64,000 nt of DNA, taken from the NCBI RefSeq assembly GCF_000722545.1, contig NZ_JNVM01000004.1, positions 1 through 64,000 of the forward strand, given 5' to 3'. A program made the translations under genes and the position numbers. The notes under the pieces are model-generated. The model searched no databases and was not told the DNA's origin. It worked only from the letters and a program-made list of their open reading frames with translations. Every line of letters begins with the position of its first letter. Within the stretch, counting starts at the first letter, position 1. This document shows positions 42,046 to 51,900 of this stretch, in pieces. The stretch is from Paenibacillus tyrphae. Lineage in GTDB: Bacteria > Bacillota > Bacilli > Paenibacillales > NBRC-103111.

Positions 42046-42900
42046 GTGAAAGTTTCTGGCGAAGGAAGCAGCGTCTTGAACTTGTACGCGATCCGCGATC
42101 AGGAGAGTAAGCCCGGCCTGAGACCAGGGACGATTGCCGGCTTGAAGCATGATACAGTCGAAATCAGTCCGATCGGCCGGCAATTGGCGGAAGGCGCAAT
42201 TAAGCACCACGTGGGCAAAATTTTCGTATCGGCCCAAATCGACGAATCGCTGAACCGGCTGCTCGAAGGGAAATCGCAGGAGGTAAGCGATGCGGTGCAT
42301 ACGATCATCGGGTCCAATCTGCTGCCTAGCGGTTCTATTTCGGACGAAGGGGAGCGAGCCGCGTTGCGGGAAGCAGGATTGGCGCAGGCAAAATATGTGG
42401 CGGACCGTTATATGTCGGGCGGTGAATCGTCCGAGTTGATGGCGATCATGAATCAAATTGCCGTCATCGGCACGAAGGGAACGGTTGATCCGGCCACGGG
42501 AAGTGTCTCCTACAAGATGCCGCCATCCCGGCCGGTCGGGGCGCCGGAAGACTATGTGGACATCAACGAGCTGATGAAGAGGTTCGAACCGGATACCTAC
42601 AAAAAGCTGAACGAAGCGGTAACCGGCAGCGGCGACTGGGGCAGCATTTTGTTTTCGTTTGTCAAAAAAATCCCGCAAAATGAGCAGTGGGTGAGCAAGT
42701 ATCGCGAGGAAACGAAACAACTGCTGCACGAGTTGAAGACGACCAAGCTCGACAACCGGTTTGCAGGCGCCGATACGACCGATATGGCTTCCTTCTTGCT
42801 GGATATAAACCGTAAGCTGGAGCAGACGCCGCTTGCAAAGGCGGACGCCTTGATGCGAAACATGGATAATTTTGCAAGAATTTTCGGGTATCGGGCTTGA
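42046..42900 (+). CDS. Unrecognised soluble protein
   Basis: A 284-residue protein that I do not recognise. GTG 42046 lies 5 bases after GAGGAGGGG and is a far better start than the upstream ATG of the frame. The N-terminal part ('VKVSGEGSSVLNLYAIRDQE', 'VEISPIGRQLAEGAI') has the 'ISPxGxxLA' wording often seen near the start of flagellum- or sporulation-linked Bacillota proteins; the remainder is mostly helical and polar, with no membrane segment or catalytic motif. Single-gene unit, followed by a terminator at 43034. Confidence 0.6.
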   Translation: MKVSGEGSSVLNLYAIRDQESKPGLRPGTIAGLKHDTVEISPIGRQLAEGAIKHHVGKIFVSAQIDESLNRLLEGKSQEVSDAVHTIIGSNLLPSGSISDEGERAALREAGLAQAKYVADRYMSGGESSELMAIMNQIAVIGTKGTVDPATGSVSYKMPPSRPVGAPEDYVDINELMKRFEPDTYKKLNEAVTGSGDWGSILFSFVKKIPQNEQWVSKYREETKQLLHELKTTKLDNRFAGADTTDMASFLLDINRKLEQTPLAKADALMRNMDNFARIFGYRA

Positions 42901-43033
42901 CGAAAAGCGAGCGTGTGGCTTGGATGTGTCCTTCCGGTCGGGCCTGAGAGGATACACAATGTAAAAATGACGACCATTCCGTGATTCCGAAAAAACGCAC
43001 AACATCTGGATGGCAGCCATCCGGCAAAATCCG

Positions 43034-43085
43034 AAAAACCGCACGCCTCCCGGCCCAATGGCTTGGAGGAGGGGCGGTTTTTTTA
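43034..43085 (+). terminator. Rho-independent terminator
   Basis: AAAAACCGC and GCGGTTTTTTT with inner CCTCC/GGAGG make a long stem and T run, 134 bp after the unrecognised gene. Confidence 0.85.
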
Positions 43086-43207
43086 TTGTACAAAGGACAA
43101 AAACGACAGGAGATGAAATTAATACCGTCACTGGAATAAATAAATTTCAAACCGTTCCACCCCCTCCCGGAAACCGTCGTTTTCTTCACAATTTATTCAA
43201 ATATTTA

Positions 43208-43237
43208 TTGACAAGCGAAAAAAACGGCTGTTATTAT
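43208..43237 (+). promoter_or_regulatory. Sigma-A promoter of the asparaginase/peptide-uptake genes
   Basis: Consensus TTGACA (43208-43213), 18 bp, TATTAT (43232-43237). It leaves a leader of about 160 bases before the asparaginase start. The region 43086-43404 has no gene. Confidence 0.75.
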
Positions 43238-43317
43238 TAACATCAGTGGTGAAAATAAACGAATTAAATTTGTTCAAGGAATCATTTAAAGCGGTTCCGG
43301 ACCCGACGAACCCGACT

Positions 43318-43331
43318 TGAAAGCGTTAGCA
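43318..43331 (+). promoter_or_regulatory. cre site (CcpA) in the asparaginase leader
   Basis: TGAAAGCGTTAGCA fits TGWAANCGNTNWCA with one mismatch and lies about 80 bases downstream of the -10, where CcpA would act as a roadblock. Confidence 0.6.
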
Positions 43332-43404
43332 AAGCGGGATCCCCGGGCCACAAACCGCAGCGGAACAGCTTGAACTTCACATGCCGAAAGGAAATGAGTT
43401 ACTT

Positions 43405-44403
43405 ATGGGCTTCGAACGATTGGTGGAAGAATACCGCGGAGGCGTGCTGGAAAATGTACATATGGGCCTCGTTTGCGGAATGGACGAGAACGGCCGGATT
43501 GTGCATTCTGTCGGCGACGAACGGCATATGACGTTTTTGCGTTCGGCGGCGAAGCCGTTTCAGGCGATCCCGGTCATCAAGAACGGCATCGACGAAAAAT
43601 TCAAGCTGAGCCCGAAGGAAGCGGCTTTGTTTGCCGCCTCGCACCGAGGAGAGAAGTATCATATCGAGGCGCTCGAGTCGGTTTTGCAAAAAACCGGGCT
43701 GAAGGAAGAAGACATCCTGTGCTGTCCGACGTACCCGCTCAACGAAGCACCGCGGGCGGCCTGCTACTGGGACCATTTGGAGAAGCGCAAGCTGTACCAT
43801 AACTGCTCCGGCAAGCATTCCGGTTTTCTCGCGCTGTCCAAGGAGCTCGGCTACGACCTCGAAACCTACTGGAGTATCGAGCACCCGGCGCAGCAGCTCA
43901 GCTTGGAAGCAATGGCTGAAATGGCCGATTACCCGAAGGAAGACATCCGCATCGGAGTAGACGGCTGCGGCTTTCCGGTGTATGCGATGCCGCTGCACAA
44001 CATCGCTCGCGCCTACCTGAAGCTGGCCTGCCCGGATCTGATCGCGAATGCCGATACGAGAGCGGCGGTGACGAAAATCGCCGGCTACATGAACGCTCAC
44101 CCGGAGATCATCGCCAGCCACGATTTTATTTGCACCGCGCTTCTGACCGATCCGAACATTGTCGCCAAGGGCGGCGCCAAAGGAGTATACGGCTTCGGAC
44201 TCAAAAAGGAGCGCATGAGCTTCGCCTTAAAAGTTCTGGACGGCTCGGAGCTCGTATGGCCGATTATTGTCGCTTCGATTCTGGAGCAGATCGGCTACGA
44301 CAACCGCGATACGATCGACCGGTTGTACGCGCTGGCTCCGAAGGAGATCAAGAACGACAACCACATCGTCGTAGGTGAGAGAAAAACCGTATTCCGTTTA
44401 TAG
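43405..44403 (+). CDS. L-asparaginase, COG4448 (thermolabile/type III-like) family
   Basis: A 332-residue enzyme hydrolysing L-asparagine to aspartate and ammonia. It belongs to the serine beta-lactamase-like asparaginase II group: 'TFLRSAAKPFQAIPVI' (S-x-x-K), 'CCPTYPLNEAPRAACYW', 'YHNCSGKHSGFLALSKELG' and 'IGVDGCGFPVYAMPLHNIA' are family motifs, with conserved Cys/Lys residues. No signal peptide. ATG 43405 matches the typical start 'FERLVEEYRGG'; another ATG lies 24 bases upstream without a ribosome site. Promoter and cre site precede it. It is followed by a peptide importer and aminopeptidase, pointing to amino-nitrogen scavenging. Confidence 0.88.
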   Translation: MGFERLVEEYRGGVLENVHMGLVCGMDENGRIVHSVGDERHMTFLRSAAKPFQAIPVIKNGIDEKFKLSPKEAALFAASHRGEKYHIEALESVLQKTGLKEEDILCCPTYPLNEAPRAACYWDHLEKRKLYHNCSGKHSGFLALSKELGYDLETYWSIEHPAQQLSLEAMAEMADYPKEDIRIGVDGCGFPVYAMPLHNIARAYLKLACPDLIANADTRAAVTKIAGYMNAHPEIIASHDFICTALLTDPNIVAKGGAKGVYGFGLKKERMSFALKVLDGSELVWPIIVASILEQIGYDNRDTIDRLYALAPKEIKNDNHIVVGERKTVFRL

Positions 44404-44432
44404 TTGGGCGCTTCACTGACACATGGGTAACG

Positions 44433-44478
44433 ATCTTCCTTCTTTTGGACGAACGGCTCGTTCGTTCCGCAGGAAGAT
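44433..44478 (+). other. Stem-loop between asparaginase and binding-protein genes
   Basis: ATCTTCCT (44433-44440) pairs with AGGAAGAT (44471-44478), and inside it ACGAACG pairs with CGTTCGT around a 3-base loop. No T run follows, so it is more likely an RNA-processing or stability element, or a weak attenuator, than a terminator. Confidence 0.55.
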
Positions 44479-44513
44479 TAAGCATAAATCAATGAAAAAC
44501 GGGGGGATTTTCC

Positions 44514-46097
44514 ATGAAAAAACGTTTCGCAGCTTTTACGGCATTGGTGCTCGCCGGCGCGATGTTCGCAGGCTGTAGCGGCGGCGCAAGCAAGCCGCAG
44601 CAGCAAGGCGCAGCCGAGCAGCCGACAGCCAAGAAGGAAGGCAACGGCATCACGATTGCAGTTAATGCCAACTTCGTGACACTGGACCCGCACAACGCGG
44701 CCGATACGCTGTCCATTTCCGGCTACCGCACGATGTATCAAGGCCTGCTCGGCTTCGATCAGGATATGAAGGTCGTGCCTGTGTTGGCTGAATCTTACGA
44801 AGTGAGCCCGGACGCCAAGGTATACACCTTCAAGCTGAAAGAGAACATCAAGTTCCACGACGGCACGCCGTTCAACGCGGAAGCGGTCAAAGTCAACCTC
44901 GACCGGGTGAAAAACAAAGATAACAACCTGAAAATGGCGCGCAGCTTCGCCGCCGTAGAGAAAACCGAAGTCGTCGACGCCAAAACGGTAAAAATTACGC
45001 TGTCCCAGCCGTATTCCGCGATGCTGAACAAGCTGGCCATGCTGATGATCATCAGCCCGCAGGCGCTGGAGAAGTACGGCAAAGATATCGGCCAGCACCC
45101 GGTGGGCACCGGTCCGTTCAAGTATAAGGAATGGGTGCAGGGCGACCGGATGACGATCGAGAAGAACGCCGATTATTGGGAAAAAGGTCTGCCGAAGGTA
45201 GACACTATCACCTTCAAGCCGGTGCCGGAGAACGGTTCCCGCGTCGCGATGTTGAAAACGGGCGAAGCCGATTTCGTCTATCCGCTGCCGACCGAGCAGG
45301 TGGAGCAGGTGAATGGCAAGAACGGCATCGTCGTGGACAAAACGCCTTCGACGATTGCGCGCTACATCACGATGAACATGACGAAGAAGCCGTTCGACGA
45401 CGTCCGCGTCCGTCAGGCGATCAACTACGCGATCAACAAAGACGCCTATATCAAAGTCGTCAAATCGGGCTTTGCCGAGAAGCTGGACTCGACCATGTCA
45501 TCCAAAACGCAATTCTATGCGAAGCAAACGCCGTATGACGGCAACGTGGAGAAAGCGAAAGCGCTCCTGAAGGAAGCCGGCCTCGAAAACGGGTTCAAAG
45601 CCGAAATCTGGGGCAGCTCCGACTCCGAAACGGTCAAAGGTATGCAGTTCGTGCAGCAGCAGCTGGCGGCCGTAGGCATCACGCTCGACGTGAAGCCGAT
45701 GGAAGAAGGCACGCTGTCCAACGAGATCAACTCGGCCAAAACGCCGCAGGAATCCAAGGTGCAAATGTGGTACGTCAGCTGGTCCCCATCCTCGGCCGAC
45801 GCCGATGCGGCGACACGCCCGCTCTTCGCGAGCGAAATGTACCCTCCGAACGGATCGAACACCGCTTACTACAAAAACGACAAAGTAGACGAGCTGATCG
45901 CAAAAGCGAACAAGCTGTCTAGCGCCGACGAGCAAAAAGCCGTTTACGCCGATATTCAAGCGCAAATCTACAAAGACGCTCCGTGGGTGTTCCTTGCCGT
46001 CGACCAGATCGTATCCGGCAAGAAAAACTACCTCGAAGGCGTGAAAGTATATCCGGACGGCTCGATCAACGTCCGCGAAGCCGAAATCAAGAAGTAA
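44514..46097 (+). CDS. Peptide ABC transporter substrate-binding lipoprotein (SBP_bac_5)
   Basis: A 527-residue extracellular binding protein of the DppA/OppA/GsiB family. Signal peptide with lipobox 'GAMFAGCSGG' (Cys about 21), Gln/Ala-rich tether. Family signatures: 'YEVSPDAKVYTFKLKENIKFHDGTPFNAEAVKVNLDR', 'PVGTGPFKYKEWVQGDRMTIEKNADYW', 'DVRVRQAINYAINKDAYIK'. The 'WYVSWSPSSADADAATRPLF' segment is common in dipeptide/glutathione binders. Followed by two permeases and two ATPases in the classic dpp order, then a leucyl aminopeptidase: the cargo is probably a di- or tripeptide. GGGGGG precedes the ATG. Confidence 0.93.
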   Translation: MKKRFAAFTALVLAGAMFAGCSGGASKPQQQGAAEQPTAKKEGNGITIAVNANFVTLDPHNAADTLSISGYRTMYQGLLGFDQDMKVVPVLAESYEVSPDAKVYTFKLKENIKFHDGTPFNAEAVKVNLDRVKNKDNNLKMARSFAAVEKTEVVDAKTVKITLSQPYSAMLNKLAMLMIISPQALEKYGKDIGQHPVGTGPFKYKEWVQGDRMTIEKNADYWEKGLPKVDTITFKPVPENGSRVAMLKTGEADFVYPLPTEQVEQVNGKNGIVVDKTPSTIARYITMNMTKKPFDDVRVRQAINYAINKDAYIKVVKSGFAEKLDSTMSSKTQFYAKQTPYDGNVEKAKALLKEAGLENGFKAEIWGSSDSETVKGMQFVQQQLAAVGITLDVKPMEEGTLSNEINSAKTPQESKVQMWYVSWSPSSADADAATRPLFASEMYPPNGSNTAYYKNDKVDELIAKANKLSSADEQKAVYADIQAQIYKDAPWVFLAVDQIVSGKKNYLEGVKVYPDGSINVREAEIKK

Positions 46098-46107
46098 GTC
46101 CTGACCT

Positions 46108-46153
46108 GATGCTGTGTTGACCCGCCCTCCGGTGCGGTGCTCACCACAGCATC
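46108..46153 (+). other. Intercistronic stem-loop after the peptide-binding-protein gene
   Basis: GATGCTGTG (46108-46116) pairs with CACAGCATC (46145-46153) over a GC-rich loop; no T run. Same position relative to the binding-protein gene as the hairpin at 28678. Confidence 0.65.
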
Positions 46154-46192
46154 TCGCCTAATGGCAGGTTTTCAGAGGAGGAGTGTAAAAGC

Positions 46193-47122
46193 TTGGCTCA
46201 GTATGTGCTTAAACGATTGGTTGCCGTCATTCCGATTCTTTTTATCGTTTCCGTCTTGATCTTTCTGTTCATCCACTTGATTCCCGGCGATCCGGCGCGG
46301 CTCGTGGCCGGCAAGGAAGCTACGCTCGAAGACATCAGCCGCATCCAGGCTGAGCTCGGCCTCGACAAGCCGCTCTGGGAGCAATATTTCATCTATATGT
46401 CGCATCTGCTGCAGGGAGATCTGGGCCGTTCGCTCAAAACCGGCCAGCCGGTAACGGAAATGCTTGCCTCGCGCATGATGCCGACAATCTGGCTGACGAT
46501 TTTCAGCATGGGCTGGGCGCTTCTGTTCGGAATCGTGATCGGCGTCATCTCGGCGACGAAACGCAACCGCTGGCCGGACTATTTGAGTATGCTGACCGCG
46601 GTCTCGGGCATTTCGGTGCCGCCGTTCTGGCTCGGGCTGCTGCTCATCCAGCTGTTCTCCGTCCAGCTCGGCTGGCTGCCGACCGGAGGCGTCGATACGT
46701 GGCAGGGCTACGTGCTTCCGTCGATTACGCTCGGAGCGGGCATCATGTCGATGCTGGCGCGCTTCTCCCGTGCTTCCCTGCTGGAGTCGCTGAAGCAGGA
46801 CTACATCCGGACCGGCCGTGCCAAAGGCTTGAACGAACGCACGGTCGTCTGGGGGCATGCGATGAAAAACTCGATGATCTCCGTCATTACTGTGGCCGGG
46901 CTTCAGTTCGGCTTTCTGCTCGGCGGCTCGGTCATTGTCGAGACGGTGTTCAGTATCCCCGGGCTCGGTCGGCTGCTGATCGATTCGATCGCCTTCCGCG
47001 ATTATACGGTCATTCAGGCGGAGCTGCTGCTGTTTGCCGTCGAATTCATTCTGGTCAACTTGCTCGTTGACGTCCTGTATGGCGTGCTCAATCCTAAAAT
47101 TCGCCTGTCGGGCCAGAACTGA
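46193..47122 (+). CDS. Peptide ABC transporter permease (DppB type)
   Basis: A 309-residue membrane subunit with six helices. The start '[32 protein letters not shown]' is the hallmark of DppB/OppB/GsiC permeases, '[26 protein letters not shown]' follows, and the EAA loop is '[30 protein letters not shown]'. TTG start, 10 bases after GAGGAGGAG. It pairs with the DppC subunit 11 bp downstream. Confidence 0.94.
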   Translation: MAQYVLKRLVAVIPILFIVSVLIFLFIHLIPGDPARLVAGKEATLEDISRIQAELGLDKPLWEQYFIYMSHLLQGDLGRSLKTGQPVTEMLASRMMPTIWLTIFSMGWALLFGIVIGVISATKRNRWPDYLSMLTAVSGISVPPFWLGLLLIQLFSVQLGWLPTGGVDTWQGYVLPSITLGAGIMSMLARFSRASLLESLKQDYIRTGRAKGLNERTVVWGHAMKNSMISVITVAGLQFGFLLGGSVIVETVFSIPGLGRLLIDSIAFRDYTVIQAELLLFAVEFILVNLLVDVLYGVLNPKIRLSGQN

Positions 47123-47133
47123 GGAGGACCACC

Positions 47134-48030
47134 ATGAGTCAAAACATCGTCATCGACCACGCTGCGGACACGGCCGTTCCGTTTACTAAAAGCAGTCCGC
47201 TCCGCGATTTTTGGATCAAAATGAAAAAGCAAAAGCTCGCGTTCGCCGCAGGCTTGTTTATCTTATTGCTCGTCGTCGTCGCGATCGTCGGTCCCGCGCT
47301 TGCGCCTTACGATCCGTCCGTGCCGGATTACGACAACATTTTGTCCGGTCCGTCGGCGAAGCATTTGGCCGGTACGGACGAGTACGGCCGCGATATTTTC
47401 AGCCGCATTCTCGTCGGCACCCGGCTGTCGCTGTCCGTCGGCCTCAGCGCCGTGCTGATCGGGGCGGCCATCGGCACGCTGCTCGGGCTGATCAGCGGCT
47501 ATTACGGCGGCTGGCTCGACCGGCTGATCATGCGGAGCAGCGACGTCATGTTCTCGTTCCCCGATCTGCTGCTCGCAATCGGGATCGTCGCGATCCTCGG
47601 ACCGGGGCTGATGAACGTCGTCGTCGCCGTTGCGATCTTCGGCATTCCGTCGTTCGCGAGGCTGATCCGCAGCGCCACCCTGGAAACGAAGGAATCGCTG
47701 TATGTGGAAGCGGCCCGTTCCATCGGGGCGAACAACGTGCGGATTATTGCCCGTCACATTTTTCCCGAAACCGTTCCGAGTCTGATCGTTTACTTCACGA
47801 TGCGGATCGGGACGACCGTTTTGGCCGCATCGGGCCTGAGCTTTCTCGGCCTCGGGGCGAAGCCTTCGGACCCGGACTGGGGGGCCATGCTGAGCATGGG
47901 CCGCGATTACCTCAGCATCGCGCCGCATGTCGTTTATTTTCCGGGAGCCGCCATTTTCCTGACGGTTCTCGCCTTCAACATACTGGGAGACGGTTTGAGA
48001 GACGCGCTCGATCCGAAGATCAAGAATTAG
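47134..48030 (+). CDS. Peptide ABC transporter permease (DppC type)
   Basis: A 298-residue membrane subunit. N-terminal OppC_N helix ('[28 protein letters not shown]'), the periplasmic-facing '[27 protein letters not shown]' signature, and the EAA loop '[30 protein letters not shown]'; ends '[18 protein letters not shown]', as in DppC. Strong ribosome site GAGGAGGACC. Makes the channel with the DppB-type subunit. Confidence 0.95.
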   Translation: MSQNIVIDHAADTAVPFTKSSPLRDFWIKMKKQKLAFAAGLFILLLVVVAIVGPALAPYDPSVPDYDNILSGPSAKHLAGTDEYGRDIFSRILVGTRLSLSVGLSAVLIGAAIGTLLGLISGYYGGWLDRLIMRSSDVMFSFPDLLLAIGIVAILGPGLMNVVVAVAIFGIPSFARLIRSATLETKESLYVEAARSIGANNVRIIARHIFPETVPSLIVYFTMRIGTTVLAASGLSFLGLGAKPSDPDWGAMLSMGRDYLSIAPHVVYFPGAAIFLTVLAFNILGDGLRDALDPKIKN

Positions 48031-48046
48031 AACAGGAGTAACGCGA

Positions 48047-49045
48047 ATGACTCAAAAACTACTTGACGTGAAAGGCCTCAAGACACAGTTCACCCGGGAT
48101 CAAGGCAAAGTCAACGCGATTGACGGCGTCGATTTCCATGTGAACAAAGGCGAAGTGCTCGGTCTGGTCGGAGAATCCGGCTGCGGCAAAAGCGTCACGT
48201 CCTTGTCCGTCATGCGGCTGCTGCACGGCACGCCGGGGAGCATTGTCGGGGGTACGGTCCGTTTTCAGGAGAAGGATCTGGTCGCGCTGTCCGAAAGTGA
48301 GATGCGCTCGATCCGAGGGAAAGACATCGCGATGATTTTCCAGGAGCCGATGACGTCGCTCAATCCGGTACTCAAGATCGGCAAGCAGCTTGTGGAAGCG
48401 ATCCGCCTGCACATGAAATACGATAAAAGCAAGGCGCGGGAGCACGCCGTTCATATGCTGAAGCTGGTCGGCATTCCGCGCGCCGAGGATGTCATCGACG
48501 AATATCCGCACCAGCTCTCGGGCGGTATGCGGCAGCGAGTCATGATCGCCATGGCGATGTCCTGTAACCCGCAGCTCCTTATTGCCGACGAGCCGACCAC
48601 CGCGCTGGACGTGACGATCCAGGCGCAAATTTTGGACCTGATGAAGAAGCTGAAGGACGAGAACGACATGTCCATCATGCTGATCACTCACGACTTGGGC
48701 GTGGTGGCCGAAATGTGCGATCGCGTCATCGTCATGTACGCGGGACGTGTCGTCGAGGAAGGGAACGTGCTGGATATTTTCGACGACCCGCAGCATCCGT
48801 ATACGAAGGGGCTTATTCATTCGGTCCCGAAGCTGCGCCAGAATCACCGGCGGCTCGAATCGATTCCCGGCAACGTGCCGGACTTGACGAACATGCCGGC
48901 CGGCTGCAAGTTCGCTCCCCGCTGCTCGGCGGTGATGGACATCTGCCGCGAGCGGGAGCCGCAGTTGGTGCAGACCACCGGCGGCCGAAAGTGCCGCTGC
49001 TGGCTATTTGAGAACGATAGCGCGAAGGGAGAAGGGGAAGCGTGA
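48047..49045 (+). CDS. Peptide ABC transporter ATPase (DppD type)
   Basis: A 332-residue ATPase powering the importer. Walker A 'GESGCGKS' (about 44-51), Q loop '[11 protein letters not shown]', signature 'LSGGMRQRV', Walker B '[12 protein letters not shown]', H loop '[10 protein letters not shown]', and the oligopeptide C-terminal domain with the Cys cluster '[16 protein letters not shown]...CRCW' which in this family can hold an iron-sulfur cluster. Its stop overlaps the next ATPase start (GTGA), typical of DppD-DppF heterodimers. Confidence 0.95.
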   Translation: MTQKLLDVKGLKTQFTRDQGKVNAIDGVDFHVNKGEVLGLVGESGCGKSVTSLSVMRLLHGTPGSIVGGTVRFQEKDLVALSESEMRSIRGKDIAMIFQEPMTSLNPVLKIGKQLVEAIRLHMKYDKSKAREHAVHMLKLVGIPRAEDVIDEYPHQLSGGMRQRVMIAMAMSCNPQLLIADEPTTALDVTIQAQILDLMKKLKDENDMSIMLITHDLGVVAEMCDRVIVMYAGRVVEEGNVLDIFDDPQHPYTKGLIHSVPKLRQNHRRLESIPGNVPDLTNMPAGCKFAPRCSAVMDICREREPQLVQTTGGRKCRCWLFENDSAKGEGEA

Positions 49046-50019
49046 CGAAACCGCTGGTGGAAGTGAAAAACCTGCGTAAAGTGTTTCCGATCAAGAAAGG
49101 GTGGTTCGGGAAGCCGGTTTTGCTGCAGGCGGTGGATAACGTATCTTTCTCCATCCGCAAGGGCGAGACGTTCAGCATCGTCGGCGAGAGCGGCTGCGGC
49201 AAGTCGACGACGGGCCGCCTGATTACACGGCTGCTGGCGCCGAGTGAAGGCGAGATTTGGTTCGACGGGCAGGAGATCGGGAAGCTGGACGAGGCCCGCA
49301 TCCGTCCGCTGCGCCGGCAGATGCAGATGGTGTTCCAGGACCCGTACGCGTCGCTTAATCCGCGCATGAAGATCAAGGATATCATCGCCGAGCCGCTGCT
49401 TATTCACGAGAAAATGTCGGCGGCGGAGCGGGAAAAGGACGTGCAGCGGCTGCTTGAGGTCGTCGGCTTAAGCTCGTTCCATGGTGAGCGCTACCCGCAC
49501 GAGTTCAGCGGCGGTCAACGGCAGCGTGTTGGCATCGCCCGCGCTTTGGCGGTGAAGCCGAGCCTGATCGTGGCCGACGAGCCGGTATCCGCGCTCGACG
49601 TGTCCATCCAGTCGCAGGTGCTGAACCTGCTGCAGGATTTGCAGGAGGAGCTCGGGCTAACGTACTTGTTTATTTCCCACGATCTGAGCGTCGTCGAGCA
49701 TATCAGCGACCGGATCGGCGTCATGTATCTCGGTTCGATGGTCGAGCTGGCGGATAAGGACGCGATGTATGAAAAGCCGCTGCATCCGTACACGCAGGCG
49801 CTCTTTTCTTCCGTGCCTGTGCCGGACCCGCGGCTGAAGCGCGAGAAAATCGTGCTGAAAGGCGATCTGCCCAGCCCGGTCAACCCGCCGTCCGGCTGCC
49901 GGTTTCATACCCGCTGCCCGGCGGCAATGGACGTCTGCCGGACGAAGGCGCCCGTGTTCCAGGAGCAGGAACCGGGCCATTACGTGGCTTGCCACTTGTA
50001 TGGGGAGAGCAAAGGATGA
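49042..50019 (+). CDS. Peptide ABC transporter ATPase (DppF/OppF type)
   Basis: A 325-residue ATPase, second half of the heterodimer. '[21 protein letters not shown]' N-terminus is typical of OppF; Walker A 'GESGCGKST', Q loop '[13 protein letters not shown]', signature '[15 protein letters not shown]', Walker B '[12 protein letters not shown]', H loop '[13 protein letters not shown]', then the C-terminal '[20 protein letters not shown]' Cys motif. GTG start overlapping the upstream stop; its own stop overlaps the aminopeptidase ATG by 4 bases, so all are translationally coupled. Confidence 0.95.
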   Translation: MTKPLVEVKNLRKVFPIKKGWFGKPVLLQAVDNVSFSIRKGETFSIVGESGCGKSTTGRLITRLLAPSEGEIWFDGQEIGKLDEARIRPLRRQMQMVFQDPYASLNPRMKIKDIIAEPLLIHEKMSAAEREKDVQRLLEVVGLSSFHGERYPHEFSGGQRQRVGIARALAVKPSLIVADEPVSALDVSIQSQVLNLLQDLQEELGLTYLFISHDLSVVEHISDRIGVMYLGSMVELADKDAMYEKPLHPYTQALFSSVPVPDPRLKREKIVLKGDLPSPVNPPSGCRFHTRCPAAMDVCRTKAPVFQEQEPGHYVACHLYGESKG

Positions 50020-51473
50020 AGATCACGACAGGATTCGTTCAAACGGCGGATGTCACCGTTTATCTGTGCCCGGAGCACGCCGGACAGCCGGTTCCGCAGT
50101 TGGAGCTGCGGCCGGGGATGAAAGCCCGCGGCGCGGTCACTTGGTTTTACGGGCGCGGCGAAGAGGCGCACGTGCTGATCGTCGGACTCGAGCCGGAGGC
50201 GAATGCGGAGCGGGTACGTGAAGCGGCCGGGAATGCGGCCAGAGCGGTTCACAAGGAAGGCTTCACAACCGTGACCGTCATGCTGGAATCGTTCGTCCGG
50301 ACGCTGAGCGGCGCGCTTTCTGAGGAAGAGGCGGTGCGGGCCTGGACGGAGGGCTGGCTGCTCGGCTCGTATGCGTTCGACAAATACAAGTCTCGCAAGG
50401 AAGCCCGTACGGTGGAGCGTCTGCACCTTGTATGCGCCGGCGACGCTTCCTATGAGGAAGCGCTGGAGCAAACGGCGATTCGTGCGGAAGGGGCTATGTT
50501 TGCGCGCGACCTGTGCAACGAGCCGCCGAATGTGCTGCACCCGGAATCGCTCGTCGAGATCGTTCGGGAGCGGTTTGCGGAGCGGCCGGTGAACGTTCGT
50601 ATCTATGGGGAGCTGGAACTCGCGGATCTGGGGATGAACGGGCTATTGACCGTCGCGCAGGGAAGCCGGTACAAGCCTGCGCTCATCGAGCTGACGTTCT
50701 GCACCGATCCGTCGCAGCCGCTACTGGCACTCGTGGGTAAAGGCATTACATTCGATATGGGCGGCATGAACGTCAAGTCCGGACGGGATATCAGCGACGC
50801 GCGGTTCGATATGGGCGGCGCCTGCGCCGTGCTTGGCGCGATGGACATGATCAGCCGCTCGGACCTGCAGGCGAACATCGTCGCGCTGATCGCGGTCGCA
50901 GACAATATGCCTGACGCGGCGGCGTTCGTGCCGTCTACGGTGGTCACGTATCCGAACGGCCTTTCCGTGCAGGTCGGCAATACCGACGCGGAAGGCCGGC
51001 TCGTGCTGGCCGATGCGCTGCTGCACGCCGGGCGTCTCGGCGCCCGGGAGGTGATCGACATCGCGACGCTCACGGGCAACGTCGGCGAGGCGCTCGGGCT
51101 GGGCCTCGCCGGAGCGTGGGGCGACCGCCAGCTCGTCGACACACTGGCGGCCATCGGCGAGCATTGCGGAGACCGGCTGTGGCCGATGCCGCTGGTCGAC
51201 GACTACGAGGAGCTGCTGCGCAGCGATTATGCCGACATGAACAACATTCCGCCGATTTCGTACGGCGGAGCGATTGTAGCGGCGCTGTTCCTGCGCCGCT
51301 TCGTGGCCGATGCGATGCGCTGGGTGCACATCGACATGGCAAACACCGTGCAGGCCAAGACTGCGCGCGGTTATTACCCGGCCGGCGCGACCGGCTACGG
51401 CGCGCGGCTGCTGGCCGACTTTGCGGCCGGTCGGGCCGACGCGAACCGGAGCGCCGGGGGCGGCGAGGCTTGA
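50016..51473 (+). CDS. Leucyl aminopeptidase, M17 family
   Basis: A 485-residue cytoplasmic metallopeptidase removing N-terminal residues from short peptides. The C-terminal catalytic domain has the two-metal signature: 'VGKGITFDMGGMNVKSG' (Lys about 242, Asp), 'ARFDMGGACAVLGAM', and 'NTDAEGRLVLADAL' (about 321-334) with Asp and Glu ligands, then 'EVIDIATLTGNVGEALG'. The N-terminal domain (1-160) is divergent. ATG overlaps the DppF-type stop (ATGA), so intake and hydrolysis are directly linked: imported peptides are trimmed on arrival. A terminator follows. Confidence 0.93.
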   Translation: MKITTGFVQTADVTVYLCPEHAGQPVPQLELRPGMKARGAVTWFYGRGEEAHVLIVGLEPEANAERVREAAGNAARAVHKEGFTTVTVMLESFVRTLSGALSEEEAVRAWTEGWLLGSYAFDKYKSRKEARTVERLHLVCAGDASYEEALEQTAIRAEGAMFARDLCNEPPNVLHPESLVEIVRERFAERPVNVRIYGELELADLGMNGLLTVAQGSRYKPALIELTFCTDPSQPLLALVGKGITFDMGGMNVKSGRDISDARFDMGGACAVLGAMDMISRSDLQANIVALIAVADNMPDAAAFVPSTVVTYPNGLSVQVGNTDAEGRLVLADALLHAGRLGAREVIDIATLTGNVGEALGLGLAGAWGDRQLVDTLAAIGEHCGDRLWPMPLVDDYEELLRSDYADMNNIPPISYGGAIVAALFLRRFVADAMRWVHIDMANTVQAKTARGYYPAGATGYGARLLADFAAGRADANRSAGGGEA

Positions 51474-51534
51474 TGCCAGCTGTCGGCTTGGCGTGGACAG
51501 ACAGGCTTGAGGCGAGTTGAATGGGGTACTGATA

Positions 51535-51587
51535 AGAGATCGTTCCAGAGGCAAATGTTTTGCCGAGGGGCGGTCTCTTTTTTTATT
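51535..51587 (+). terminator. Terminator of the peptide-uptake operon
   Basis: AGAGATCG and CGGTCTCT (one G-T pair) enclose a second stem GGCAA/TTGCC; seven T follow. Confidence 0.88.
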
Positions 51588-51671
51588 CGAAGGATGCCCG
51601 GGGTCCAGGATTTGTGGTGGCCTGCTTGGTGTCGGCGGCGGGTTGAAGAGGTTGCATGCCCCAATTCGAGT

Positions 51672-51900
51672 ATAGAGGAACTGCGGTGCGCTAATGAAGC
51701 TTTTGACGCTCGGTCCCATGAATAGAGGAACTGGGATGACTTAATCGTGTCGAAAAATATTCATTTCCCTGATTCGGAGGCGTTTACGCACTACAGGTTC
51801 GTTATTTTGTGTAGACGGGCCTATTGCTTTGAAATAGATGTAGTTTCGTTCCGCTAATTTTAGCGAGTGCCTTGCGGAAATCGAATGAGGGTGCTAAATC
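51672..51900. repeat. Degenerate intergenic repeat with 50-bp spaced units
   Basis: ATAGAGGAACTG occurs at 51672-51683 and again at 51722-51733, exactly 50 bp apart, each followed by a G-rich TG and TAAT. Farther right, GTTCCGCTAATTTTAGCG (near 51858) is similar in inverted sense. Such 'GAGGAACT...TTCCGCTAA' tracts are typical of the abundant intergenic repeats of Paenibacillus. No gene is visible from 51588 to 52055. Confidence 0.5.

Noticed and set aside
47211..48041. 276-codon plus-strand frame in a second phase
   Set aside because: Out-of-frame shadow of the DppC-type permease, Arg-rich and without ribosome site.
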